Shown in pieces: positions 24,392 through 32,949 of a DNA stretch of 39,128 nucleotides; the stretch's first letter is position 1, and each line of letters starts with the position of its first letter. Made by a program: the position numbers and the translations under genes. The stretch covers positions 1 to 39,128 of the forward strand of contig JAHFBE010000017.1 in the NCBI GenBank assembly GCA_023250205.1, written 5' to 3'. Below the pieces are notes generated by a model. That model ran no database searches. It saw only the letters and a program-made list of their open reading frames with translations, and was not told the origin of the DNA. This stretch comes from Candidatus Melainabacteria bacterium (GTDB lineage Bacteria > Cyanobacteriota > Vampirovibrionia > 2-02-FULL-35-15).

Positions 24392-25192
24392 ATGAAAAAG
24401 TCCTTTGGGCAGAATTTTTTAATCGATCAAATTTTCTTACAAAAGATTATTGAAGCAATTGATGTAAATAGTGAAGATACAGTTATTGAGATTGGTTCAG
24501 GTTCTGGGCTCTTGACAGCCTTATTGGCTGAAAAAGTAAAAAAAGTGTTTGCTATTGAGCCTGAAAGAGATGCTTTGAAAAAACTGAGTGTAAATTTGTC
24601 TAAGAAAAAGGTTTCAAATGTTGAGGTGATAGGTGGTAGTTTCTTGAAAACAGATTTATGTAAGCTTTCAGATAAGCAATTTAAAATAATTGGAAATATT
24701 CCGTATAATCTTACTTCTAAAATATTGCTTAAAATATTTGGAGAATATGATCTTCCAGAAAAACATTTGAAGCAAATAAAAAGTATTTATCTTATGTTGC
24801 AGCGTGAAGTTGCTGAGAGGCTTATAGCTAAACCGCATACAAAAGCATATAGCCCGTTATCATTGTTGATTCAGTATTTCTCAGAGCCTAAGATTCTATT
24901 TAATGTACCACCTAAGGCTTTCTTACCTATTCCAAAAGTTGAGTCAACATTTGTTTGTCTTAAACCTAAACCAAGCTTGCACAATATACAGAATCCTGTT
25001 TTATTGAGGAAAATTATTAAAACAGCTTTTCAGCAAAGAAGGAAAAAAATAATAAATTCTTTACAAGGATTATTTGCTGATAAAAAAGAACTTGGAATTA
25101 AATTAAATGAGTTGAATCTAAATCAAAATTTAAGAGCAGAGGATTTGAGTTTTGATCAGTATCTTTTGTTGGTCAACTCCATGGGGGAATGA
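24392..25192 (+). CDS. rsmA: 16S rRNA (adenine1518/1519-N6)-dimethyltransferase
   Basis: RsmA (KsgA) dimethylates two adjacent adenines in helix 45 of 16S rRNA late in small-subunit assembly. It begins KKSFGQNFLID, the family's conserved opening. The SAM-binding motif is VIEIGSGSGLLTALLA, the catalytic NIPYN is at about residue 103, and KAFLPIPKVESTFVCLKP and AFQQRRKKIINSL complete the signature. Length (266) is normal. It is the last gene of the plus-strand run and ends one base from the stop of the next, convergent gene. Confidence 0.97.
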   Translation: MKKSFGQNFLIDQIFLQKIIEAIDVNSEDTVIEIGSGSGLLTALLAEKVKKVFAIEPERDALKKLSVNLSKKKVSNVEVIGGSFLKTDLCKLSDKQFKIIGNIPYNLTSKILLKIFGEYDLPEKHLKQIKSIYLMLQREVAERLIAKPHTKAYSPLSLLIQYFSEPKILFNVPPKAFLPIPKVESTFVCLKPKPSLHNIQNPVLLRKIIKTAFQQRRKKIINSLQGLFADKKELGIKLNELNLNQNLRAEDLSFDQYLLLVNSMGE

Positions 25193-25193
25193 A

Positions 25194-25973
25194 TTAAGCA
25201 AGTGTATCAAAGTTGTTTCCATTACCGGTAATTTGTTTTGATCTTTGAGCCAATCTAAAGACATGTGTTGCACGTTCTGCTGGAATGCTAATTGATTCCA
25301 GTTGAGCCATGAATCCTTTGGCCATTTCTTGACTTCTCTTATGTGGGTTGCTTATTAGTTCTCTGCATACTGTCATTTGGGAGTCAATTGCTGACTGAAT
25401 TCTACCCATTACTTGATTTAATCCATCTTCATTCATTAAGATGTCTCTTACTGAAGGATTATTGCTGCATAACTGTAAAATATCATTTGTGCTTACTTTA
25501 CCATTCTTTTTCTTTGCAATATCAAGGATAGCAAGAGCAGCATTTGCATATCTTCTATCGCTTTCATTTCTTATTTGTCCTACGAGAAGTTGTGCTACTT
25601 GTCCTATTGCAGCTGCTCTTGTGTCAAGGGTGTTAGTGGCAATGGCTTGTTGTAGTCTTTGTGGGACTTCAACATCAGGGGATGATTGTAAAACTCTTAA
25701 TGCTTGTAAAGTCAATTGGATTAGAGGTTGAAATCCTTGATTGAGTTGTGTGCTTAAATTTCCTGCAACTCTAGCAGCTAACTGTGTATTTTGTGCTGTT
25801 GTCGGTGCTGGTCTTCTTGTACTACTTCCTGAATCTGTTGGTTCATCTGATTCTCGATCTTCTACAACGCGTTCTTCTCTTCGCTCTTCTCTTCTTACAT
25901 TGCTAACAAACATGCTCGCAGCAAGAAAATCAGTTGGCCTAGGTGCATTTGGTTGTATATTAAACAAAAACAT
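25194..25973 (-). CDS. Unrecognised helical protein upstream of flhB
   Basis: I do not recognise this 259-residue protein. Residues 1-75 look disordered: a short hydrophobic start, then a charged patch (RREERREERVVEDRE) and a Ser/Thr/Pro stretch. The remainder is predicted all-helical, rich in Leu, Gln and Ala (LNQGFQPLIQLTLQALRVLQ, QVAQLLVGQIRNESDRRYANAALAILDIAKKK), and ends with a polar tail. There is no signal peptide and no catalytic motif. A long leader with a GGAGGGAG sequence lies about 28 bases before the ATG, too far to be its ribosome-binding site. It is divergent from flhB, so it could belong to the export system as a substrate or regulator, but that is only context. Confidence 0.65.
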   Translation of the reverse strand: MFLFNIQPNAPRPTDFLAASMFVSNVRREERREERVVEDRESDEPTDSGSSTRRPAPTTAQNTQLAARVAGNLSTQLNQGFQPLIQLTLQALRVLQSSPDVEVPQRLQQAIATNTLDTRAAAIGQVAQLLVGQIRNESDRRYANAALAILDIAKKKNGKVSTNDILQLCSNNPSVRDILMNEDGLNQVMGRIQSAIDSQMTVCRELISNPHKRSQEMAKGFMAQLESISIPAERATHVFRLAQRSKQITGNGNNFDTLA

Positions 25974-26283
25974 AATAAGTTAAAAAATAAAGGGTTTCTC
26001 CCTCCTATAGAGAATAAGTTTATGGAATATGGTTAAACCCAGGTAATGAGCTTTCAGGTTTAACCCTAAACTGTCATAAAAAATTCAAGTTAATCAAAAG
26101 TTTGAAGATTGAGTTAACTTCAGGTTAAGTAAATTAGAAATAATTGCCTTAAAAACCGGTTTATTTCTATAAAAGCTGGGATAAATAATAATGAGTCCAT
26201 AAATTAAATCAGATATAACTTATGGATAAATAGCTGAAAATATTATTTGATTGTGAATTTATTTGCAATCAAGGCAAAAGGAT
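25974..26283. other. 310-base divergent intergenic region upstream of flhB
   Basis: No gene is seen here. It is AT-rich and contains the 9-base motifs GGTTAAACC (26031-26039) and GGTTTAACC (26057-26065), inverse copies of each other 26 bases apart. A related GTTAAC lies near 26115. These look like paired operators or a weak hairpin in the leader of one of the divergent genes. No FliA-type promoter (TAAA with GCCGATAA) is recognisable. Confidence 0.5.
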
Positions 26284-27363
26284 ATGGCAGAACAAGATTC
26301 CGGTGATAAGCAGTTTGATGCTACACCGCACAAATTAAGAGAAGCACATAAAAAAGGACAGGTTTTTAAGAGTAAGGATATTACTCAGCTTGTTACTTTT
26401 ATGGTTGGTTTTTTTATGATTTATTATTTGTCAGGATTTATCTGGCAAAGGTTTGCAGAATTATTTAATTCACTCTGGACTCAAATACCTCACAAATCGC
26501 TTGCTGCAATAGGAGCAGGATATATCTCGTATCATACTTTGTATTGCTTTATAGTAATTATTTTACCTTTACTTCTAGCACTTATAGCAACCACATTGAT
26601 AATAGAGTTTACTCAAGTTGGTCCGATTTTTACAACTGAAACAATGAAGTTTGATTTGGCGAAGCTTAATCCATTTGAAGGGATTAAAAAAGTAATTTTC
26701 AATATGAGATCACTATTTGAGCTTGTCAAATCAGTCTTTAAAGTCAGTGTTCTTGGATATATAGCATTTTTGAGTTTCAAAAAGTTTATGCCCGAGATTC
26801 TTGGATTAATTGAAGCAAGCAATAGATTTGGTGCTGTAGCAGTTTTAGGACAAGTGTTTTACGAATTTACCGTAAGAAGTGTAATCTTTCTTTTAGTCAT
26901 TGCAATCTTAGATTACTTATTTCAAAGATGGAAATTTATGAATGATCAGAAAATGAGTTTTAAGGAGCTTAAAGATGAGTTTAAGCAGACTGAAGGTGAT
27001 CCATTAATTAAGTCCATGAGACGTCAGAGACAACAGCAGGTTGCTTATGGACAAATGATGTCTCAGGTTAAGGAGGCAGATTTTGTGGTCAAAAATCCTG
27101 AGCACATTGCAATGGCACTAAAATATGATCCTCAAATGAATATGGCTCCAAAGATATTAGCAAAAGGATCAGAACTTATTGCTCAGCAGATACTTGAAAT
27201 AGCTGAAGAGTTTGGGATTCCTGTTATTGAAAATATTCCACTAGCAAGAGCTTTGTTTAGACTTGTAAGGGTTAATCAGGATATACCACCTGAGTTATAT
27301 CGTGCTGTTGCAGAAGTTTTGCTCTTTATATATCAATTACGAGGAAAAGAAGTATTTCGATAG
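26284..27363 (+). CDS. flhB: Flagellar/type III export gate protein FlhB
   Basis: FlhB sits in the export gate of the flagellar type III system and switches substrate class when its cytoplasmic domain cleaves itself. The opening TPHKLREAHKKGQVFKSKDI is diagnostic. Four membrane helices follow, then the linker FNDQKMSFKELKDEFKQTEGDP-like region and the cytoplasmic domain with MMSQVKEADFVVKNPEHIAMALKYDP. The C-terminal IPVIENIPLARALFRLVRVNQDIPPELYRAVAEVL is flagellar-like rather than SctU-like. The cleavage motif is NPEH (residues 271-274) in place of the near-universal NPTH. I start at ATG 26284 with AAGG upstream; TTG 26263 is less likely. The usual neighbour flhA is absent. Confidence 0.92.
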   Translation: MAEQDSGDKQFDATPHKLREAHKKGQVFKSKDITQLVTFMVGFFMIYYLSGFIWQRFAELFNSLWTQIPHKSLAAIGAGYISYHTLYCFIVIILPLLLALIATTLIIEFTQVGPIFTTETMKFDLAKLNPFEGIKKVIFNMRSLFELVKSVFKVSVLGYIAFLSFKKFMPEILGLIEASNRFGAVAVLGQVFYEFTVRSVIFLLVIAILDYLFQRWKFMNDQKMSFKELKDEFKQTEGDPLIKSMRRQRQQQVAYGQMMSQVKEADFVVKNPEHIAMALKYDPQMNMAPKILAKGSELIAQQILEIAEEFGIPVIENIPLARALFRLVRVNQDIPPELYRAVAEVLLFIYQLRGKEVFR

Positions 27364-27590
27364 GGTTAACCATTTCTTATCTTTTATAAGCTACAAATTT
27401 CAATATGCAGTTTGGATTTATAATTTATAAGGATTTATTTACTTGATTAAATACTTCTGAGAGATAGGAGATAAAGATTTAGGGAAATCCCTTCATAAGT
27501 AAGGGCATATAAGAATCATTAAGAATTAAAAATAAGTTATGGAATTTATGCCAATTTAAGGAATATAAGAAATAAGCTCTAAATTTTATT

Positions 27591-28376
27591 ATGGAAGCAA
27601 GTAAATCAAAAGAAAACAAGCATAAAGAAGAAAATCAAGAGTTTTCGGATTTAGCAAAAGAAAAACCTCCACTATCAGTGAAGGAATTGTTTATTGGCCC
27701 AGATACAGGTACAGATGAAGAAACCTTAAAAAGGTTTTTGCCTATTGTAGAGATGGTTGTTAAAAAAGAATATAAGACTATTCCATCTTATTTAGCTGAG
27801 TATAGTGAATTAATTAATATTGGACTTCTTACTGTCAATAAGCTATTAAAAGATGTTGTAAGAAATAATAAAACCTATAATTCAAGTTATATTGCTCAAG
27901 CAGTTAAATGGGCTATTAAAGATGAACTAAGAGTGAAGTACAACTGGTATGGTGTAAAACAAGCTAAATCTAAAGAGTCTAATGAAGAAATTTCAAACGA
28001 ATATAATGATGGATATACTAATCAATCTGAAGAAAATGAAGAGCATTCTCCAAGTATAGAGATTCAAGAAACCGAAAAAGTATTCGAAACAATTTTATAT
28101 CTCGATGATTTTCAGAGAGAAGCAGTTACTAAAGATCAAATGAGTTCAGATGAGCTTGCAAGATTAGAGCTTATGGAGTTAAAAGCAGCATTAAAAAGAT
28201 CAATAGAAAAATTACCGCCAAAACATAAGCAAGTTATTGAGCTTAGATTTTATGAAGGTAAAAAGGGAAATGATATTGCTGCGTGGCTTGGAGTAACACC
28301 ATCACGCGTGTCTCATATGATACAGGATGCAATAGAAAAAATTAGACAGTCTCTAACTGCTGAGGGCTTTGGTTAA
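27591..28376 (+). CDS. Alternative sigma-70 family factor, FliA/WhiG-like
   Basis: A 261-residue sigma factor. Residues 1-35 are highly charged. Region 2 runs at about residues 48-122 (FLPIVEMVVKKEYKTI, LAEYSELINIGLLTVNKLL, SSYIAQAVKWAIKDELR). The next 60 residues are acidic and low-complexity (SNEEISNEYNDGYTNQSEENEE) where region 3 would be. Region 4 is clear: LPPKHKQVIELRFYEGKKGNDIAAWLGVTPSRVSHMIQDAIEKI, close to FliA. Between flhB and a FliK-like gene it probably directs export-system or flagellar genes. A 227-base gap precedes it, so it may have its own promoter, and its stop is four bases before the next start. Confidence 0.82.
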   Translation: MEASKSKENKHKEENQEFSDLAKEKPPLSVKELFIGPDTGTDEETLKRFLPIVEMVVKKEYKTIPSYLAEYSELINIGLLTVNKLLKDVVRNNKTYNSSYIAQAVKWAIKDELRVKYNWYGVKQAKSKESNEEISNEYNDGYTNQSEENEEHSPSIEIQETEKVFETILYLDDFQREAVTKDQMSSDELARLELMELKAALKRSIEKLPPKHKQVIELRFYEGKKGNDIAAWLGVTPSRVSHMIQDAIEKIRQSLTAEGFG

Positions 28377-28380
28377 CTTT

Positions 28381-29859
28381 ATGAGTTTTGATAAAAACAT
28401 GTCAATGAATCATTTACCCCAATCTGCAATTGGGAAAAAGCCGGGTGATTTGTTGAATAAAGCTAATATCAAAAATGATAAACAAAATCAACCATTAACT
28501 AATCTACAAAATCAAAATCCTCAACAAACAAAAATAACTCCGGGTCAGAGTCTAATAAACACAAACTCAAATATATCGATAAGCCAACCAGTGCTAACTA
28601 ACCCCGCAATTAATCAAACTGTGTTAAATGCAACAAATGTCCCTCAAAAAACATTAAATGCAGAAATAAAAACTTCTTCTAACAGTAATCAGGTTCAATC
28701 TACTCCTGTTCAGGGAGAGTTTCAGGGGGCTAAAGATCTTCCTGCTTATGCAGGAATTGCAAATATGTCATTAAAGTCATGGGTTGCACAAAACAGCAAT
28801 CAGAGAAATCCTGATATCTCTAAAACACCTTTGGCAGAATTGTTTGAAGCTATTAAAGGATTTGATAAATCAAATTATGAAGAAGAAGATGACGAGGATC
28901 CCTTGCAAAAACTAAAGGATGCCAGGGAAGGAAAGAGAAAAGCATTGGTGCTATTGTCAAAAATATTTGGTGCTGAAGAGCATTCAGGCATTGAACAGAC
29001 TGAACTTGCAGTAAATATTTCAAATTTTAAAAAGTTAGGTAAAAAATTTAAAAATCAAAACTCTTTAACAGATGAAAAGCCCTTTGAATTTAAAACATCT
29101 CCACCAACTCCAGCTGAAGCTGAAAAGCCGTTACTAGCATCTAATGTAAAAATACAACACTTACATGAATTATTTGCACTGCCAAAAGAGTTTCCTGAAT
29201 GTTTAAGATTATTTGCTGCTGAGAATATTGAAATAAATCCACAATATTTTAAAAGCTTCATATTGCAAAGACTGAAAATTATGGAAGAGCATGCTTTCGT
29301 CAAAGAAAAATCCTTGAATAAAGCAATACAGAAATTTGTTCTGCTTTTGAATCAGAATGAAAATCAATTATTGTGTTCTTTGCTTTTGCTCTATTATCCG
29401 CTACCTTTGCCGGTTTTAAAAGATAATGTTGATTTTCTTAAAGAGTGGAAAATTAATAAAAATAAAAAAGAGAAAAGTGAAGCTGTTATTGCTAGTTGTG
29501 AGATTTATTATGTCTCGATTTTAAGAGGGCGTTTTTTAATAAAAATAGAACTTTTTGATAATGGAGACTTAACAGTGGACATACAAACTGCAAAAGAAAA
29601 TAATGGTATTGCTAGAGATATAGAACTTGCCATTGAAGAAGGGATGTTTTTACTGGAAAAGTCACCTAATCTATCAGAGCTAAATGTTTTATTAACCGGA
29701 GAAATTTATAAAGCAACCGATGTTGACGAAGAGCTATCAATAGTATCAACTGGTAAGCTAAGGCTAGAAATTATCATAGCTGCATATTCAGCATTATCAA
29801 TATTGAATAAATTAAATATTGCCCCAGATCCTTCTGGATTAATTGAAATGTTAGATTAG
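28381..29859 (+). CDS. Putative hook/needle-length control protein, FliK-like C-terminus
   Basis: This 492-residue protein has no signal peptide. Residues 1-130 are disordered and rich in Asn, Gln, Pro and Ser; an acidic patch (NYEEEDDEDP) lies near 165. A globular C-terminal part has YYPLPLPVLKDNVDFLKEW near 340 and then RGRFLIKIELFDNGDLTVDIQTAKENNGIARDIELAIEEG near 380-420. This spacing (Gly-x-Leu-x-Val-x-Ile, then a helix with Ala-Arg-x-Ile) resembles the FliK C-terminal domain that contacts FlhB. A disordered ruler, a globular end and flhB two genes upstream fit a length-control protein. The match is by eye. I prefer ATG 28381 over the overlapping TTG at 28369. Confidence 0.5.
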   Translation: MSFDKNMSMNHLPQSAIGKKPGDLLNKANIKNDKQNQPLTNLQNQNPQQTKITPGQSLINTNSNISISQPVLTNPAINQTVLNATNVPQKTLNAEIKTSSNSNQVQSTPVQGEFQGAKDLPAYAGIANMSLKSWVAQNSNQRNPDISKTPLAELFEAIKGFDKSNYEEEDDEDPLQKLKDAREGKRKALVLLSKIFGAEEHSGIEQTELAVNISNFKKLGKKFKNQNSLTDEKPFEFKTSPPTPAEAEKPLLASNVKIQHLHELFALPKEFPECLRLFAAENIEINPQYFKSFILQRLKIMEEHAFVKEKSLNKAIQKFVLLLNQNENQLLCSLLLLYYPLPLPVLKDNVDFLKEWKINKNKKEKSEAVIASCEIYYVSILRGRFLIKIELFDNGDLTVDIQTAKENNGIARDIELAIEEGMFLLEKSPNLSELNVLLTGEIYKATDVDEELSIVSTGKLRLEIIIAAYSALSILNKLNIAPDPSGLIEMLD

Positions 29860-30788
29860 ATTACAGGTTTTAATCTATTGTCTTCTGGGGAAGTCTTTCT
29901 TTTATATTCTTGCCATTCATCAAAATTATTGAAGGCTTCTTTTGCAACGGTGTCACTAACTTTTGCATATCTTAAGGTTGTTCTAATATCATTATGACCA
30001 GCTAATCTTTGTAGAACAAAAGAATCAATATGTCCTGCACGCTCGGTGCAGAAAGTATGTCTTAGTTGGTGAATTGTTACCTGAGTGCCGTCAGAATTTA
30101 ATATATTTCTAGCAGCATCCATAAACAATTGTCTTGCTCTGGCGTAAGAGAGTCTTTGTCCATGTGTGGTAACAAAAAGGGCCCCACTCGTTGGATTTCC
30201 ACGCTCTTCAAGATATTGGAGCATTAATTTTTCGGTTTGCTTTGCTAAATATGCTTGTCTTGGTTGATTTCCTTTGCCATGTTGAATATGGATAGTTCCG
30301 TCATGGATATCTTGGATATTTAGATCAAGTGCTTCACTTATTCTGATTCCACTAGTATAGAGAAGTGTAAAAAGTAATTTTTCTCTTGTTGTTTGAGCAT
30401 TCTTAAGTAGTTTTTCTACCTGTTCTTTTTTTAAGGATCTAATTATTGTGCCAGGCATTACTTCCCCAATGTCTTTATTGGGTCTTCTTCTTGGTAAGTT
30501 TTCCATTGGATTTTCTTCGACAAATTTTTCTTGTAAACACCATTCGAAAAATCTATGCAATGAGGCATAATGCCTGTTTTGTGTAGCCAATGAAACTCTT
30601 TGACCATACTTTGAAGTTAAGTTATCAAGGTAACTTTTTAGTTGATCTCTTGTAATTGAGTTTATTGCTACATTGCTAATAGTTCTTTCAAATTTGTGTA
30701 AATCGATTGTGTATGCTCTTAGCGTGTCTCCATCTAAATTTAAATTTGCTATGTATCTTGTTATGGACTCAAAAAGCTCAGTTTGCAT
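29856..30788 (-). CDS. Tyrosine recombinase/integrase, Xer type
   Basis: A complete 310-residue site-specific recombinase. The core-binding domain covers residues 1-105. The catalytic residues are all present: R149 (SGIRISEAL), K172 (HGKGNQPR), H240 and R243 (IHQLRHTF), H265 (RLAGHNDIRTT) and the nucleophile Y274 (LRYAKV). The architecture is XerC/XerD-like, and the conserved AGHNDIRTTLRYAKV matches the chromosome-dimer resolution enzymes. No attachment site, transposon genes or flanking repeats are seen, so a housekeeping Xer or a solitary integrase are both possible. It overlaps the stop of the convergent FliK-like gene by four bases. Unlike the Xer-like protein at 1-710, this one should be active. 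Confidence 0.92.
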   Translation of the reverse strand: MQTELFESITRYIANLNLDGDTLRAYTIDLHKFERTISNVAINSITRDQLKSYLDNLTSKYGQRVSLATQNRHYASLHRFFEWCLQEKFVEENPMENLPRRRPNKDIGEVMPGTIIRSLKKEQVEKLLKNAQTTREKLLFTLLYTSGIRISEALDLNIQDIHDGTIHIQHGKGNQPRQAYLAKQTEKLMLQYLEERGNPTSGALFVTTHGQRLSYARARQLFMDAARNILNSDGTQVTIHQLRHTFCTERAGHIDSFVLQRLAGHNDIRTTLRYAKVSDTVAKEAFNNFDEWQEYKRKTSPEDNRLKPVI

Positions 30789-30909
30789 AAATTATCTATC
30801 CTTATGATTGTTAAAAACATTTAATGTAGACGCAAAATAAGCCTAATTAAGTTCCTTAAGGTTTATATGTTTAACTGTTATCTTAAATCTTCCGTGGAAG
30901 TAATCAAAC

Positions 30910-32208
30910 TTATATGATTGAATCTATGCTTTGTTTATAGGCCTCAATTGTCTTTTTAATGTCAGATTCCTTAAGTGCTGTAGATATAAAGTTTGCTTCA
31001 AACTGACTTGGTGCAAGGTAAATTCCATTAGATAGCATTGCTTTAAAGAATTGACTGAATAATTTAGTGTTCGCTTTTTTTGCTGACTTTGAATCATAAA
31101 CTCTAGTTTCACAAAAGAATATTGTGAACATTGATCCAGCTCTATTAATTTGAAGCTTTATCCCCTTTTCCTGATTGACTTTTTGAATACCTTCACAAAG
31201 CTGTACACACGTCTCTTCTAAATTCTTATATGTTTTTTCATTTAAAAGCTTCAATGTAGAAATTCCACAAGCAACTGATAAAGGATTTCCGGATAAAGTA
31301 CCTGCTTGATATACAGGACCAACAGGAGCAAGTAAGTCTAAAATTTCTTTCTTACCACCTATAGCACCAATTGGCATGCCACCACCGATAATTTTTCCTA
31401 AAACAGTAAGATCTGGTGTTATTGAATAAATGGATTGAGCTCCACCAGGAGACAATCTAAAACCGGTTATTACTTCATCAAAAATTAAAACGCAATGATG
31501 TTTTTTCGTTATGTCTCTTACGCATTTTAAAAAACTTTCTTCCGGTAAGATTACTCCACAATTACCAATTACAGGTTCAATTATGATCCCTGCAATTTCT
31601 TTTGGAAATTTACTTAAGGTTGTTTCTAAAACAGCAATATTATTGTATGGAAGTGTAATCGTTTCATATGCGGTATTTTTTGTGACACCAGCACATGCAG
31701 GTAAACCAAGGGTTATTGCACCAGAAGCACACATTGATAAAACAGAATCAGAATGCCCATGGTAGCAGCCTTCAAATTTAATTATTTTATTTCTTTTTGT
31801 GTGTGCTCTTGCAAGTCTAATAGCAGTCATTACTGCCTCGGTCCCTGAATTTACAAAACGGATTTTTTCTATTGAAGGAATCTTTCCAATAATTATTTGA
31901 GCAAGCTCAATTTCATTTTCGTGTGAAGCTCCAAAGCTAATACCTTTAGTTAATGCTTTTTCAATGGAGCTAACAACGTCTTCGTGAATATGTCCATGTA
32001 TTAATGCGCCCCATGAGTTTACATAATCAATATATTGATTATTATCAACGTCCCAAATATGTGCTCCTTTTGCTTTTGAAATAAACAACGGCTCAAGGTC
32101 TACCGCTTTAAATGATCTTACTGGAGAATTTACTCCTCCAGGAATTATTTCAGAAGCTTTCTTGTAAAGCTCTTGGGATTTTTTTGTGCTTGTTAGTAAT
32201 TCTTCCAT
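30910..32208 (-). CDS. hemL: Glutamate-1-semialdehyde 2,1-aminomutase
   Basis: HemL converts glutamate-1-semialdehyde to 5-aminolevulinate in the C5 haem pathway, using PLP. Landmarks are PGGVNSPVRSFKAV, YIDYVNSWGALIHGH, RFVNSGTEAVMTAIRLARAHT, FEGCYHGHSDS, LIFDEVITGFRL and the PLP lysine in LGKIIGGGMPIGAIGG. Length (432) is standard. It is the last gene of an rplS-cyclophilin-hemL run and starts five bases after the cyclophilin stop, with no obvious ribosome-binding site, so translation may rely on coupling. Its presence indicates haem or other tetrapyrrole synthesis. Confidence 0.96.
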   Translation of the reverse strand: MEELLTSTKKSQELYKKASEIIPGGVNSPVRSFKAVDLEPLFISKAKGAHIWDVDNNQYIDYVNSWGALIHGHIHEDVVSSIEKALTKGISFGASHENEIELAQIIIGKIPSIEKIRFVNSGTEAVMTAIRLARAHTKRNKIIKFEGCYHGHSDSVLSMCASGAITLGLPACAGVTKNTAYETITLPYNNIAVLETTLSKFPKEIAGIIIEPVIGNCGVILPEESFLKCVRDITKKHHCVLIFDEVITGFRLSPGGAQSIYSITPDLTVLGKIIGGGMPIGAIGGKKEILDLLAPVGPVYQAGTLSGNPLSVACGISTLKLLNEKTYKNLEETCVQLCEGIQKVNQEKGIKLQINRAGSMFTIFFCETRVYDSKSAKKANTKLFSQFFKAMLSNGIYLAPSQFEANFISTALKESDIKKTIEAYKQSIDSII

Positions 32209-32212
32209 AGTT

Positions 32213-32947
32213 TTATTGAATTGTAACTGTGTACATCCTTACTGGGTTTGCCGGTTTATCGCTACCTGGATAAGATGGCTTAGAGTCTTTTACTATAGTT
32301 TTTACTGTTTCAAGTGTGTCATCAGTAACTTGTCCAAAAACAGCATAGCCATACTGGTCAACTCCTCCAGGATCTAATGAAGGCAGTGGTTGTAATGCTA
32401 TAAAAAACTGACAACTTGCACTGTTTGGATCTGCAGTTCTTGCCATTCCAACACGACCAGCTCTATCAAATTTTAAATCAGGGCTTGTTTCAAGTTTAAT
32501 AAATCGGGGCTTGTCACTATCTTGATCTACATAATTCCCGGTCCCATCTCCAAGAGGATCTCCTCCTTGAATAACAAAGTTGGGAACTACTCTATGAAAT
32601 ACGGTTGAGTTATAAAATCCTTTTTTTACAAGATCAATAAAATTGTTTGTAGTAATAGGAGCTTCTTTTGTGAAAAGTTTTATTTTTATTGGACCTTTTT
32701 CAGTTTCAATTAATATAGTATTGCTAGTAATCTTTCCCTTATCCTGCGTAATAGATTCGTTCTTAATGGTTTCTGTTTTTGTTTCTTCTTTTTTAATTGG
32801 TGCTTGTCCTTGTTTTTTTTCTTTTTGAACTGTTTCTACCGTGGTCTCTTTAGCATTATATTCCCCAAATATTGAAGTGAAGCAGGCAGATAAAATAAGC
32901 ATTATTAGAAAAAATTGTTTTAAATAGTTAAAACCATTCATTTGCAT
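32213..32947 (-). CDS. Lipoprotein cyclophilin-type peptidyl-prolyl isomerase
   Basis: A 244-residue protein with an N-terminal lipoprotein signal: hydrophobic [10 protein letters not shown] with Cys in a lipobox (LSAC), then a charged linker ([18 protein letters not shown]) of about 50 residues. The cyclophilin domain follows: [35 protein letters not shown], then [21 protein letters not shown] and [15 protein letters not shown]. The catalytic arginine is in FHRV. It should fold proteins at the outer face of the membrane. The gene lies directly between rplS and hemL on the same strand. The start at 32947 or the ATG two codons later cannot be separated. Confidence 0.93.
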   Translation of the reverse strand: [244 protein letters not shown]

Positions 32948-32949
32948 AT

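Noticed and set aside
25990-26010. GGAGGGAG as the ribosome-binding site of the 25194-25973 gene
   Set aside because: It is about 28 bases from the start codon, too far for initiation; more likely part of a leader or chance.
29856-30788. Integrase marking a mobile island
   Set aside because: No attachment repeats, tRNA target, transposon or phage genes flank it, and neighbours are housekeeping genes.
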